Source: Myxococcales bacterium
GTDB taxonomy: Bacteria > Myxococcota_A > UBA9160 > UBA4427
Reading direction: 5' to 3'
DNA length: 64,000 nt
Assembly (NCBI GenBank): GCA_012960035.1
Contig: DUBZ01000032.1
Coordinates: forward strand, 1 to 64,000
A program made the position numbers and the translations under genes. Position 1 is the stretch's first letter. Each line of letters opens with the position of its first letter. Below the pieces are notes generated by a model that saw only the letters and a program-made list of their open reading frames with translations, had not been told where the DNA came from and did not search any database. Positions 27,626 through 37,277 of this stretch are shown here, in pieces.

Positions 27626-27732
27626 TGCTGCTCCAAACCTACGTCTGCGACAATCAAGTATAACATTGGGACTCGAGACAGGGGCTTCCAATTGACACAA
27701 TTTCCCGGGGTTTTGCGGGCGCATTGGATACG

Positions 27733-29946
27733 ATGACCAGCGTGAAAGATGACGAAGCCCGTGGACCGCTGCATTCGCGCGCTTGGCAGTGGGCGGCTGT
27801 GGCTTCGGTCGCGCTACTGGCTTGGGTCGTTCGAGCCCTGCCCGTGCGCAACGTCTTCATCGACGGGCATGTCTATTTCACCGACAGCGACTCGTACTAT
27901 CACCTTCGCCGCATCGCGTACAACCTCGCTTCTTTTCCCAGCACCCTCGACCACGACCCCTACTTGAACTTCCCAGTGGGTGCGAAGGCGATCTGGCCCC
28001 AGACGTTGGATTGGCTACTCGCGCTTCTGGTCTGGCCATTTTACGAAGCGGGGGCGGAGCCAAGTTACGAATCGTTCTTGGCGTGGGTGCCTCCCGCGTT
28101 GGGCGCACTTACGGTGTGGGCTGTGTTTCGAATTGTCGCGACGCACTTCGGGGCCCGAGAAGCTGTTGGAGCTTCGCTCGTACTCGCGGTCTTGCCCGCG
28201 CATTTTTGGTATTCGCAAGTTGGGTTTCTCGACCATCACGCTGCGGTTGCTTTCACCGCGACACTTTTGCTCGGCAGTACGATGGGGATTGTAAAAGTTT
28301 GCGTCGACCCGCCAGAAACTGACGCCGCATTCTTGCGCCGGGGTGTGGGGCTCGGGTTGCTTCAAGCGTTGAACTTGGCGATCTGGCCGGGCGGAATTTT
28401 GTACGTCGCTCTTGCGCAGGGGCCGCTGCTTGGCGTCGCGCTCTTTGGGGAAACGCCTGCAGCGCGTAAGCGTGCGCTCCACTGCATCATGCGATCGAGC
28501 ATCGTTGCCTTCTTGGCGATCGCGCCGCTAAGCCTTGGCAACGAATGGCCGCAGTGGGGGCCCTATAGCGCGGTCGTCTTGTCGAACTTTCAGCCGTGGT
28601 GGTTCGCCGCGTCTTTTCTATTTGCTTTGATTTCGGCGCAAGCCTTTGCTCGGGTATCGGGCGCGACTGGCGCGACGCGCGTCGGCATCGCGGCCGTTGT
28701 TGGGGGCTTGCTGATTGCGCTCAGTGCCGTGTTCTTGCCAGAACTCGGCGCAAGTTTCACAGAGTCTGCCCAGTGGCTGGGCAAGACGGATTCTTTTCAG
28801 GCGTTGGTGGGCGAATCGGTCCCGCTATTTGTACTGCATGGGAAGTTCACGACTGATATCGCGAGTTCGAGACTCTCGTACTTCTTCTATCTATTTCCGA
28901 TTGTTGTCTTGGTCTGTGCACTCGCATGGCGCGGTACCGAAAAACACGCCCCTCTCTACGCCTTTATTCTGTGGGCTGTGGTGTTGTTCGGTTTTACGTT
29001 GTTGCAGAAGCGGTTCTTCAACACGTTGTCAGTCCCGCTCGCGATCGCGTTCGGAATCGCTCTCGTGCGAACTCATGACCTTATCCGTTCGCGTTTGAAA
29101 GTAGTGCCCCCTGTGGCGGCGATTTCGACAATCCTGCTGGCGTTGGTTCTCCTCTGGCCGTGCTTTGGGGTTTATCGGGCAGAACTGCGTGGCGCGACGC
29201 AAGGCAACGAGGGCTCGCCTCCCGTTCGCAACCTCCGCATTGAGGCAAACATCTTGCGCGCAGAAATGACGAGTTGGCTTCGCAGGAACACCCCGCCCAC
29301 GCGGAGCTTCGTGAACGAAGAAGGAGCACCTGAATACGGAGTGATGGCGCGGTGGGGAGAGGGGCACTTCATTTCGTACACGGCGCGCCGACCCGCAGTG
29401 ATGGGAAACTTTGGAGATGATCTCGGCCGGGAGCACTTTCTGTTGGCGCGCAGCTTCTTCGGCGCCACCCCTGAGCGTGCGGAGAAGATCCTTGAAGAAC
29501 TGGACGTTCGATACGTGGTGATCCGGTCGATGTCCGAATCACGTTCAATGGCCAAGACCCTATTTGAAAGAGACGGCTCTCGACTCGGCCGCTATCGGCT
29601 GGTCCATGAAGTGCGCCCGCACCGAGGGCTCACGCTTCCTTCCTATAAGATCTTCGAATTCGTTCCCGGCGCGGAACTAGTCGGAACCGCGCCCGCGCGC
29701 AGTCTCGTGAAGGCGACGCTTGCCTTGACCACCAACCTGGGCCGCGAAACCCAAGTCGAGGCGGTGGGCCTGAGTGACGCGAAGGGTCGCTATCGCGTGC
29801 GTCTTCCATATGCGACGGGCGGCGAAGTAGGTGGACTGAATACGTCGCCGCACTATCGCGTTACCAGTGACGGGCACACGGTTGAGGTCGCGGTTGATGA
29901 TCTCGCCGTGGTGCAGGGCACCGTTGTCGAAGGTCCGTCTTTTTAG
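27733..29946 (+). CDS. STT3/AglB-like oligosaccharyltransferase, paralogue A
   Basis: A 737-residue polytopic protein (start ATG 27733; an in-frame TTG lies nine bases earlier). After the first helix, TDSDSYYHLRR near residues 50-60 is the first DxD acceptor/metal motif of STT3-family enzymes, and FLDHHAAVAF near 165 matches the second-loop DHH. About 12 helices follow, then a soluble domain. There the family's WWDYG acceptor-recognition motif (usual context YGVMAWWDYGHWI) reads YGVMARWGEGHFI at residues 535-547, so WWDYG has become RWGEG. The end is a beta domain. STT3 enzymes move lipid-linked glycans onto proteins in the periplasm; acceptor here is unknown. Confidence 0.82.
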   Translation: MTSVKDDEARGPLHSRAWQWAAVASVALLAWVVRALPVRNVFIDGHVYFTDSDSYYHLRRIAYNLASFPSTLDHDPYLNFPVGAKAIWPQTLDWLLALLVWPFYEAGAEPSYESFLAWVPPALGALTVWAVFRIVATHFGAREAVGASLVLAVLPAHFWYSQVGFLDHHAAVAFTATLLLGSTMGIVKVCVDPPETDAAFLRRGVGLGLLQALNLAIWPGGILYVALAQGPLLGVALFGETPAARKRALHCIMRSSIVAFLAIAPLSLGNEWPQWGPYSAVVLSNFQPWWFAASFLFALISAQAFARVSGATGATRVGIAAVVGGLLIALSAVFLPELGASFTESAQWLGKTDSFQALVGESVPLFVLHGKFTTDIASSRLSYFFYLFPIVVLVCALAWRGTEKHAPLYAFILWAVVLFGFTLLQKRFFNTLSVPLAIAFGIALVRTHDLIRSRLKVVPPVAAISTILLALVLLWPCFGVYRAELRGATQGNEGSPPVRNLRIEANILRAEMTSWLRRNTPPTRSFVNEEGAPEYGVMARWGEGHFISYTARRPAVMGNFGDDLGREHFLLARSFFGATPERAEKILEELDVRYVVIRSMSESRSMAKTLFERDGSRLGRYRLVHEVRPHRGLTLPSYKIFEFVPGAELVGTAPARSLVKATLALTTNLGRETQVEAVGLSDAKGRYRVRLPYATGGEVGGLNTSPHYRVTSDGHTVEVAVDDLAVVQGTVVEGPSF

Positions 29947-30045
29947 GCGCGGCTCATCCTGCTCATGATGGACTCCGAAGCCACATTGCAACAAGAGGCG
30001 TTGGGCATCGTCGGTGTAAATCTCGTTTACGGCGCTTGCTCTCTC

Positions 30046-30069
30046 GACCCCGACCCCGACCCCGACCCC
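30046..30069. repeat. Hexamer repeat (GACCCC)4
   Basis: Four perfect copies of GACCCC, encoding Asp-Pro repeats in the disrupted gene. A likely slippage product inside a sequence no longer under selection. Confidence 0.9.
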
Positions 30070-30206
30070 GAACTGCGATTGCAGTCCATGCTCGACAACC
30101 GCACCACCGATCGCATTGAAATCGACAGGGTCGAATTTTCGGTCATCGAATTTCGCAACGTTGACCCCCGCGCCATGAGCCTTCGCCTGGTTCAGCTTGG
30201 CCAGAG

Positions 30207-30372
30207 CTAGGAGTCTGCGCGGTAGAAGGCACACGCGCCCAAACGCGGATCCAATGCCGCTGGCTGCGTTGCGAAAGCTAGCTGTAGCCAGCTAGAGCGG
30301 CGCTTTCGCGCCTTGCCATCGACATGGTCTCCACATCTGGTCACGCACACCTTCCACCGCGCAGACTCCTAG
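30207..30372. repeat. 166-bp palindromic dispersed repeat, copy 2
   Basis: Same length and ends (CTAGGAGTC...GACTCCTAG) as the copy at 22192-22357, with about 14 differences. Here the internal hairpin CTAGCTG-TAGC-CAGCTAG is perfect. It interrupts a coding frame and its first TAG acts as a stop. Removing 165 bases restores that frame, so this is a true insertion rather than a conserved RNA. Confidence 0.88.
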
Positions 30373-30660
30373 GCCGCGATGTTCGGTCCCGGCGGCAAGG
30401 TGATTCAGCCCGCCAATGCACTTCGAAAGCACGCTTTCCTCGTCGAGCGCGGAAGTTTCCGCCCGATTTCGAATGTGAACCCAGGCATAATTCGTCAACT
30501 CGAGAGCTGTAACACCGAATGCCTGAGAATTTTCTCGAGGGAGTTGCTCGAGCAAATCAGTAGTGGCGATCCTGAATAGAAAAAATGTGCCGGAAGAAGT
30601 TGCAGATCTCATTAAGACCCACGGCTTCTTTAACTACACCGAGAATGAACCGTTCAAATC

Positions 30661-31434
30661 CTAATCGGACTGCGGGATCGAGACGGGGCCGGCGAGTAGA
30701 CCCCCGTCCGCGATGAACTCAGAACCGGTGCAGTACGACGATTCGTCCGATGCGAGGAAGAGGGCGAGGTTTGCCATTTCTTCGGGCGTGCCGATGCGTT
30801 GGATCGGAATGGAGCCGAAGCCAGCCATCGCGTCGAGTGTGTCATCGTTGACGTCGTCAATGCCGACCATGGGTGTCGCCACACCGCCGGGGTGAATCGA
30901 GTTGACTCGGATCCCCATCGGGCCGAATTCGAGTGCGGCAACCTTCGTCATGCCCCGCATCGCAAACTTGCTCGCGGTGTAGGCAACCAAGCCGGGCGTC
31001 CCAGTCATGCCCGCGATCGATGAGATGTTGACGATCGAGCCGCTACCGGCAGTTTGCATTGCCGGGGCCACAGCCTTCATTCCCAGGAAGCAACTGACCT
31101 GGTTGGTCTCCACGACACGCATGTAGTCTTCGAGCGAGGTTTCGAGGATCGGCGCCATGTGGAGAATGCCCGCATTGTTGACCAAGACATTGAGCTTGCC
31201 GAACGCCGACTGTGCTGCGGCGACAACTTCCGCCCATGAGTCTTCATGCCGCACGTCGTGGGAGCAGTAGATGGCGTTTGCACCGAGGGATGCCGCGATC
31301 TCTTTGCCCTCGGAATCGAGGATGTCGGTAATGACGACCTGCGCGCCCTCGGCAACGAAGCGTCGCGCCTCTGCCGCACCTTGGCCGCGTGCGCCGCCCG
31401 TAATGACTGCCACCTTCCCGTCGAGACGTCCCAT
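30661..31434 (-). CDS. Short-chain dehydrogenase/reductase
   Basis: A 257-residue classical SDR close to 3-alpha/20-beta-hydroxysteroid and glucose dehydrogenases. TGGARGQG at residues 12-19 (cofactor), NNAG near 87, catalytic Ser in NISSIAG and YTASK near 150, then HPGGVATPM and a [11 protein letters not shown] end, all canonical. The Gln in TGGARGQG is typical of actinobacterial-type steroid or terpene-alcohol SDRs. Together with the thiolase upstream it fits lipid or steroid degradation. Confidence 0.9.
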   Translation of the reverse strand: MGRLDGKVAVITGGARGQGAAEARRFVAEGAQVVITDILDSEGKEIAASLGANAIYCSHDVRHEDSWAEVVAAAQSAFGKLNVLVNNAGILHMAPILETSLEDYMRVVETNQVSCFLGMKAVAPAMQTAGSGSIVNISSIAGMTGTPGLVAYTASKFAMRGMTKVAALEFGPMGIRVNSIHPGGVATPMVGIDDVNDDTLDAMAGFGSIPIQRIGTPEEMANLALFLASDESSYCTGSEFIADGGLLAGPVSIPQSD

Positions 31435-31540
31435 TGTTTCTCCCTTGCCGTGTGTTGAATTCTGCGAGCCGCGGTCGTTTATACGAAACCGACTTCTCGA
31501 CTCATACTCGCGTTTGTGCGCGCTTGAATGTGACGGGGTA

Positions 31541-32755
31541 TTACGAGCGCTCGACTACGAAACTCACCGTGGTCGCAGTGCTTCCGCCGATATTGAGCGT
31601 CGCAACACGCTCGGCGCCGTCGACCTGATAACCGTCTGCGCGTTCCGTCACTTGTGCGGTCGCGTCTACCAACATGCGAATGCCTGTGGCGCCAACTGGA
31701 TGGCCACCGCCGATCAGCCCGCCGCTCGGATTCATCGGGATCACCCCCCCGCGTTCGAGGGCGCCGCTCTCAATCGCCTTGAAACTTTCGCCCGGCGCCG
31801 TGATGCCGAAGTGATCGATCGCCATGTATTCGGAGGGCGTCATGCAGTCGTGGGTTTCAATTGCGTCGAGAGCCGTGACGTCTGCGATGCCGGCCCGCGC
31901 AAACGCGTCGGTGATGGCTTTTCGGACGTGGGGCATCACATACGGCCCATCATTCTTGCGCGTAAGCTTTTGCTCCATCGGGAGCCCGACGGTTTGGTGG
32001 CCCCATCCGGTGATACGCGCGGTAGGTTGCTGCGGTCGGTGCTTATCGAGCCACCGGTCCGACACCAATACGACCCCGGCGCCGCCATCGGTGATCTGGC
32101 AGCAATCATTTCGTCGCAGCCGGCCCGCGACCTGCGGATTCAATTCGTCGTTAAGGCCGAAGCTGTCGGGGCTTAATTTCCAATCGCGGGTTTGCGCGTT
32201 GGGGTTGGTACGCGCGTTTTCGAGGTTGAGTTTGCCGATGGCGTGTAAATGGACTTCGTCGATCCCGAAGCGCTTGTCGTACTCACTTGCGACTTGATCA
32301 AACATGCATGCCCAAATGGGTTCATCGGAGTCCGTTTCGTGACCAACCCACGCCGCGGCTTCTTGGGTTTGTGCAGCTTGTGAACCTGGCATCGTCTTCT
32401 CTTGTTCGACACCAAGTACGAGTGCGCAGTCGTAACGGCCCGCTTCGATCTCAGCACTTGCGCTGAGGACGGCGAGCGAGCCCGACGCGCAAGCGGCTTC
32501 GTGGCGCATCGCCGGGACGCCCCAGAGTTCAGGGATGATCGTTGCGGGCATGGCGCCAAGATGACCTTGGCCGGTGTAGAGCTGGCCGAATGCATTGCCT
32601 ACGTGGATCGTTTCGATTTGTGCCGCGTCAACGTTTGCGTTCGCGAGGGTTTGTTCTGCGACCTCACGAACGAGGTCCGCGATCTCCATCCCTTCCCGCT
32701 TGAGTGTGCGTGCAAAGTCCGACTGGTACGTGCCGATGATTGAAACTGGGGCCAT
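31541..32755 (-). CDS. Thiolase (acetyl-CoA acetyltransferase, SCP-x-like)
   Basis: A 404-residue thiolase-superfamily enzyme. Catalytic Cys is in HEAACASGSLA near residue 89, the second Cys position carries DCMTPSE, and the His is in GGGHPVGATG near 350. It is a distant paralogue of the thiolase at 5756-6946. Expected reaction is thiolytic cleavage of a 3-ketoacyl-CoA, or condensation in reverse. It lies 107 bases upstream of the SDR and 63 bases downstream of the haem A synthase gene. Confidence 0.88.
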   Translation of the reverse strand: MAPVSIIGTYQSDFARTLKREGMEIADLVREVAEQTLANANVDAAQIETIHVGNAFGQLYTGQGHLGAMPATIIPELWGVPAMRHEAACASGSLAVLSASAEIEAGRYDCALVLGVEQEKTMPGSQAAQTQEAAAWVGHETDSDEPIWACMFDQVASEYDKRFGIDEVHLHAIGKLNLENARTNPNAQTRDWKLSPDSFGLNDELNPQVAGRLRRNDCCQITDGGAGVVLVSDRWLDKHRPQQPTARITGWGHQTVGLPMEQKLTRKNDGPYVMPHVRKAITDAFARAGIADVTALDAIETHDCMTPSEYMAIDHFGITAPGESFKAIESGALERGGVIPMNPSGGLIGGGHPVGATGIRMLVDATAQVTERADGYQVDGAERVATLNIGGSTATTVSFVVERS

Positions 32756-32817
32756 GACTTAGAGAACTCCGACTGATCTGCTTGACCGCATGCGAGTTGT
32801 TCGCGCGGGACGAGATA

Positions 32818-33900
32818 TTAGTGCGCTCCGCCGTCGCTTGGCACGGTGAGTGATGCGGAAACCGACCCCGCGCTTCGGTGTGCAAGTAGCGTCACGCTAC
32901 AAGCCAGTACAAATGCACCGGCTTGATGCAAAATTGCAAGGGAGAGGGTTGCTTGATACAGGGCTGTGAATGCGCCGAGCGCGAACTGAAGCAACATCAC
33001 GGCTGCAAACTGAGCTTTGCTCCACCCCGGCGTCAAGCGGGTGTTGCGCATCGCAAAGAGAACTCCAGCAGAAAGGCCCACGAGAGCAAAGCCCAGAAAG
33101 CGATGGATGTAGTGAATCGCGATGGGGCTGTATAGAAGGTTTTCCGTGACCGTGGCCAACGGGAAGAACTGAGACGGCGCGTAGCCGCCATTCATGTCGG
33201 GAAACGTTGGGAAGAGCAGGCCCGCGTGAGTGCCCGCCATAAAGGCACCGTAGAGAATCTGCACAGCAAGCGTGGCCATGATGCCCAGCATCCACCGACT
33301 CTCGTGGTTGCGTGTCAGTCCTACGCGACCCCAATGAAGGTCGAACAATGTAAGCAGCACCCACTGCGCGATGAAGAAAGCTAGAAGTAAATGCGCGGCC
33401 AGGCGGAAGTGGCTTACTTCCGGTCGGTCGACGAGCCCGCTCTGTACCATGAACCAACCAAGGAGACCCTGGGCCCCGCCGAGTACGATGGCGACGACAA
33501 CGCGGACCGAAAGCCAGGGCGCGATTTTGCCTCGAAGCACGAAGTAGAGCCACGGCACGAAAGCGACGAGTCCGATCAAGCGCCCCATGAGTCGGTGTGC
33601 ATATTCCCAGAAGAAGATCTTCTTGAAATCTCCGAATTCCATCCACGTGTTGACCAAGGCGAACTGCGGCGAAGCCTTGTAGGCAGCAAAGACTGCGTTC
33701 CACTCCTCGTCGTTCATCGGCGGAAGCGTGCCCATGAGCGGCCGCCAATCAACCATGGATAGACCTGAGCCCGTAAGTCGGGTGATTCCACCAAGCATCA
33801 CCATCACAAACAACGTGAAGAACAACACCCAAAGCCAGGCAATTACCGGCGAGTCGTGTGGCGTGTCGGTTTGGATTCTATTCTGCATTGGGATGGCCAC
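32818..33900 (-). CDS. ctaA: Haem A synthase, COX15/CtaA family
   Basis: A 360-residue eight-helix membrane protein oxidising the C8 methyl of haem O to make haem A. Conserved GGITRLTGSGLSMVDW opens the first helix region, and the haem-ligand histidines are in EYAHRLMGRLIG, VSHFRLAAHLLLA, HYIHRFLGFALV and LHQAGAF. WxxxxGTLPPMNDEEW is typical of the proteobacterial/mitochondrial (COX15) branch. It implies an aa3-type cytochrome oxidase elsewhere in the genome and thus aerobic respiration. Confidence 0.92.
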   Translation of the reverse strand: MAIPMQNRIQTDTPHDSPVIAWLWVLFFTLFVMVMLGGITRLTGSGLSMVDWRPLMGTLPPMNDEEWNAVFAAYKASPQFALVNTWMEFGDFKKIFFWEYAHRLMGRLIGLVAFVPWLYFVLRGKIAPWLSVRVVVAIVLGGAQGLLGWFMVQSGLVDRPEVSHFRLAAHLLLAFFIAQWVLLTLFDLHWGRVGLTRNHESRWMLGIMATLAVQILYGAFMAGTHAGLLFPTFPDMNGGYAPSQFFPLATVTENLLYSPIAIHYIHRFLGFALVGLSAGVLFAMRNTRLTPGWSKAQFAAVMLLQFALGAFTALYQATLSLAILHQAGAFVLACSVTLLAHRSAGSVSASLTVPSDGGAH

Positions 33901-33921
33901 TTAGCATAGGGGTTCTGCAAC

Positions 33922-34269
33922 GTGGCCCTCAATACGATTCACGTTCAATCCGATAGCGCCAATATGAATCGTAACTCCGTCGCGGCCAAGACTGCTGGAG
34001 TCCCCTATGTGTTGATCGTCCAGAAAGATCTCGAAGACCGCGAGGCGGTGAAGCCGAACTTGTTCGCAAACCGGAGGCCGATGACGCGGCGGCATGTGCC
34101 TGCGATCCTGGAGCGTCTCGGCAAGCTGGTGGAGCGAAAGGGGTATGAAATGCGACTGCTGCGTTGCGGAGTCGTCGATGTTGGCACCGCGATTGAAACG
34201 GTCGACTGGAACAAGCTCTTTGCTGCCCTCATTCCGTGGGATGAAAGGCACACCATCGGTGGTGTGTAG
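33922..34269 (+). CDS. Hypothetical protein
   Basis: 115 residues from GTG 33922, preceded by AGGGG ten bases upstream. Codon use is genome-like (G/C third positions), favouring this strand over the antisense frame. Features: VPYVLIVQKDLEDREAVKP, a basic RRPMTRRHVPAILERLGKL block, and DWNKLFAALIPW. No known family. The ATG at 33964 is an alternative start. Confidence 0.5.
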   Translation: MALNTIHVQSDSANMNRNSVAAKTAGVPYVLIVQKDLEDREAVKPNLFANRRPMTRRHVPAILERLGKLVERKGYEMRLLRCGVVDVGTAIETVDWNKLFAALIPWDERHTIGGV

Positions 34270-34491
34270 GTTCGTCTTCCTCGTTCGAAGACGAATCAAT
34301 CGGGCGTAGTTCGCGCGGAGCGGTGCTCGTTGATTTCAACACGCCCATCGCGACTCAGGTTTTTGAGTCTGGGGGGGGCACTTTGCTTGCCGCGGTAAGT
34401 GCGTGGTACGCGAGCTTCCGTTGTTGGCTCGGCGTGGAGTCAACGGATATTGTTTACCGCCATGAATTCAAGCACGCGTGTTGGAGGCGGA

Positions 34492-36480
34492 ATGTCTGCT
34501 CTTGATGTGGGTCGGGGCTGGGGCGTGATGGTGTTGGCCGCGCTCGCTCAGTTGGGCTGCGGTGAAGCGGTGGTTGTCGACTATTCGGGTCCCACCGCGC
34601 AATGGTCAGCCTACGGCGCCGACAGTGCGGGGTCGCGATATTCGCCGCTCACGCAGATCAATCGCGATAACGTGGACGCCCTTGAAATCGCCTGGGTGTA
34701 CAACACGGGCGATGTCGATGATGGAAGCGAAACCGAACTTGGAACCGCCTTCCAAAACACACCGATTCTCGTAGACGACACGCTCTACGTTTGCACGCCG
34801 CGCAATAAGGTCGTTGCCCTCGACCCCAATACGGGGGCAGAGCGATGGGTGTTCGACGCCAAGGTTGATACCGCGGGGATGTACATCGTCACATGCCGCG
34901 GTGTGTCGCACTGGGTGGATCCCAACGTGGCGAGAGGCGAAAGCTGTCGTGAGAAAATCTTCATGGGCACGCTCGACGCCCGGATGATTGCCCTCGACGC
35001 AGATAACGGCACGCCGTGTGGTGGCTTTGGCAAAGACGGTGTGATTGATCTTGCTGCTGGCATCGGCAACCGCTACCCGGGTGAATACGGCGTGACGTCT
35101 CCGCCGGCCATCATCGATGGCATGCTGGTCACCGGCGCACTCGTACTCGACAACATTCGCACCGACGCGCCCGGCGGTGTGGTGCGGGCCTACGATGCGC
35201 ACTCCGGTGACTTGCGGTGGAGTTGGGACCCGCTGCCGCCAGGCGAAACGTTCATCGAGTCCACGGACGAAACGGGAGAGGTGGTTCGTTATCGCCGAGG
35301 AACGACCAATGCATGGTCTGTGCTCTCGGTTGATGAAGAGCGCGGCCTTGTTTTTGTTCCGACAGGCAACACGGCGCCCGACTATTACGGCGGTCAGCGT
35401 GAAGGGCTCGACTACTACTCGAGTTCGGTGGTCGCCCTCGACGCGGCGACGGGTGAGGTGAGGTGGCACTTTCAAACTGTCCGCCACGATGTGTGGGACT
35501 ACGACGTTCCCGCGCAGCCTGTACTGTTCGAGCATCCAGGAGATGGCGGCCCGATCCCCGCGCTCGTGCAGGCGACCAAGCTCGGGCATCTGTTCTATCT
35601 GAATCGCGAAACCGGAGAACCGATCTATCCCATCGAAGAGCGCAAAGTTGAAGTGACCGGCGTTGCTTCCGATACTTTGTCGCCGACGCAGCCCATTCCA
35701 ACGATTCCGCGTCCGCTTCATCCGCACAGCTTGAGTCCTGATGACGCTTGGGGGCTTACGCCGTGGGATCGCGGCAAGTGTCGTGAAAAGATCGAGGCGC
35801 TTTCGTACAGCGGGCCGTTTACGCCACCGACGACCGAAGGTTGGCTGCAGTACCCCAGCTACTTCGGGGGGACGAACTGGGGCAGTGTTTCCGTCGACGC
35901 ACCTCGCGGGCTCATGGTGGTGAATACGAGCCGCGTCGCGGCGATCCTCCAATTGGTCCCGCGCGAAGAAGCCGACGAAGAGGCGGCGGTCGCGATGGAG
36001 AAGGGCGACGACCCAGCGAACGAACTGCAACTCGGCACCCCATACGCGGTGCGGCGCGACTTTTTGGTGTCCCCGCTTGGCATCCCGTGCAGCCCCCCAC
36101 CGTGGGGCACGCTCGTGGGGATCGACTACACGACGGGTGAAGTGCGCTGGGAAGTGCCACTCGGAACCACCGAGGACCTCGCCCCGGTTCCGTTTGCCTG
36201 GGGACTTGGAGTGCCGAATCAGGGCGGGCCGATCACAACCGCCGGCGGCGTTGCGTTCATCGGCGCAACCATGGACGACTATCTTCGCGCGTTCGACTCC
36301 GAGACCGGTGAAGAACTCTGGAAGGGGCGCCTCCCTGCTGGTGGGCAGGCGACACCGTTGACGTATCGCACGAGTAAAACGTCGAAGCAGTACGTCGTGA
36401 TCGCAGCGGGTGGTCATGCGCTCATGCAAACGAAACTGGGAGATCACGTTGTCGCGTTCGCGCTACCGAGTTCGGACTAG
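34492..36480 (+). CDS. PQQ-dependent dehydrogenase (quinoprotein), lipoprotein
   Basis: 662 residues from the ATG at 34492, preceded by a perfect GGAGG. A lipobox-like MVLAALAQLGC suggests outer- or inner-membrane anchoring. The mature part is an eight-bladed quinoprotein propeller: WSAYGADSAGSRYSPLTQIN, AWVYNTGD, repeated GxVxALDxxTGxxxW blades, and the end GGPITTAGGVAFIGA...FDSETGEELW. This is the soluble-type glucose/alcohol dehydrogenase family using pyrroloquinoline quinone and Ca, without the five N-terminal helices of membrane Gcd. Substrate unknown. The 3' end overlaps the convergent methyltransferase gene by four bases. Confidence 0.87.
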   Translation: MSALDVGRGWGVMVLAALAQLGCGEAVVVDYSGPTAQWSAYGADSAGSRYSPLTQINRDNVDALEIAWVYNTGDVDDGSETELGTAFQNTPILVDDTLYVCTPRNKVVALDPNTGAERWVFDAKVDTAGMYIVTCRGVSHWVDPNVARGESCREKIFMGTLDARMIALDADNGTPCGGFGKDGVIDLAAGIGNRYPGEYGVTSPPAIIDGMLVTGALVLDNIRTDAPGGVVRAYDAHSGDLRWSWDPLPPGETFIESTDETGEVVRYRRGTTNAWSVLSVDEERGLVFVPTGNTAPDYYGGQREGLDYYSSSVVALDAATGEVRWHFQTVRHDVWDYDVPAQPVLFEHPGDGGPIPALVQATKLGHLFYLNRETGEPIYPIEERKVEVTGVASDTLSPTQPIPTIPRPLHPHSLSPDDAWGLTPWDRGKCREKIEALSYSGPFTPPTTEGWLQYPSYFGGTNWGSVSVDAPRGLMVVNTSRVAAILQLVPREEADEEAAVAMEKGDDPANELQLGTPYAVRRDFLVSPLGIPCSPPPWGTLVGIDYTTGEVRWEVPLGTTEDLAPVPFAWGLGVPNQGGPITTAGGVAFIGATMDDYLRAFDSETGEELWKGRLPAGGQATPLTYRTSKTSKQYVVIAAGGHALMQTKLGDHVVAFALPSSD

Positions 36481-37226
36481 CGGTTGCGAAACCGCATGAT
36501 GTAGTTGTCGTCGAGCCCTTCGATCTTCACTTCCTCGACGAAGACGAAGCCCGCGCTTTCAATCTCTTTTCGAAAAACGTCTTGGCTCGCGCGGACGTGC
36601 TCCAAGACCCAGTCTTCGCTTTTTCCTGCTTCCCGGTGAAAGTCAACCACCACCAAACTCCCGTGGCCACGTAACACGTACTTGAGGTTGTTCAAGATTG
36701 CATCGGGATACTCGAAGTGGTGGTAGACATCGCAGATAAACGCGAGGTCGATCGAACTTTCGGCAAGACCTGTAGTTCTGTCGGTATTCTCGACGACTTC
36801 GATGTTCTCGAGCCCGGCTTTATCAAAGCGCTGCTTCAAGTGCTCGACGAACTTCGGCGAAATTTCGAGCGCCCATACCTGGCCGTTGTCGCCGACTGCG
36901 CCGGATAAGAGTTCGCTGAAGAAGCCGGTACCCGCGCCAACGTCGGCGACCCGTTGTTTGTCTTCGAGCTTGAGCGCGTCAACGATCGCTTTGCGGTGGC
37001 TGTAGATTTGCCGCGATTCGCCTTCAAATTTTCCCGTCCATTCTTTGACGTCGAGTGCTTCGGAAAGAAACTTGTCGTTGATGCCGGGTTTGACACTGCC
37101 ACCCTGAGCGTGCACAGCCGGGGGCGCGATGAGGAACGATCCCACCCAAGCGAGCAAAAGGGCGCGACCGAAGGCCGCCTTCAATGAGGGGAGGGAGTGG
37201 GTGGCTAGCGTTGGTGCGAGTGTCAT
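36477..37226 (-). CDS. Exported class I SAM-dependent methyltransferase
   Basis: A 249-residue methyltransferase with an N-terminal signal peptide (GRALLLAWVGSFLIAPPAVHA, cleavage near residue 41). After it, VADVGAGTGFFSELL is SAM motif I, WALEISPKFVEHL motif II, DLAFICDVYHHF motif IV and GHGSLVVVDFH motif V. Such signal-bearing methyltransferases exist in many Gram-negatives but are odd, because SAM is not expected in the periplasm. The true compartment is uncertain. Convergent with the quinoprotein gene. Confidence 0.82.
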   Translation of the reverse strand: MTLAPTLATHSLPSLKAAFGRALLLAWVGSFLIAPPAVHAQGGSVKPGINDKFLSEALDVKEWTGKFEGESRQIYSHRKAIVDALKLEDKQRVADVGAGTGFFSELLSGAVGDNGQVWALEISPKFVEHLKQRFDKAGLENIEVVENTDRTTGLAESSIDLAFICDVYHHFEYPDAILNNLKYVLRGHGSLVVVDFHREAGKSEDWVLEHVRASQDVFRKEIESAGFVFVEEVKIEGLDDNYIMRFRNR

Positions 37227-37277
37227 AGATAGAAAATAGCGAGTTATGATCGCATCGGACGTTTTTCGAGGGATACC

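Larger units (their letters stand above)
29965..30664 (+). pseudogene. Disrupted gene split by palindromic repeat
   Basis: Two stretches in the same frame read as one protein: NRTTDRIEIDRVEFSVIEF and RAMSLRLVQLGQS before the repeat, then AAMFGPGGKVIQPANALRKH and FLVERGSFRPISNVN after it. Removing 165 bases (30208-30372) joins them as LGQS-AAMFGPGG. The reading then hits a stop at 30577, and a plausible C-terminus (NVPEEVADLIKTHGFFNYTE) continues in another frame to 30664. The N-terminus is missing, directly after the STT3-like gene. I recognise a conserved bacterial family by feel but cannot name it. Insertion, truncation and frameshift make it non-functional. Confidence 0.6.

Noticed and set aside
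33901-34299. 132-residue minus-strand open frame
   Set aside because: Codon use and start context favour the overlapping plus-strand frame at 33922-34269.
34606-36447. 613-residue minus-strand open frame
   Set aside because: Lies wholly antisense to the quinoprotein gene, whose blades are unmistakable; long shadow frames are expected at this GC.
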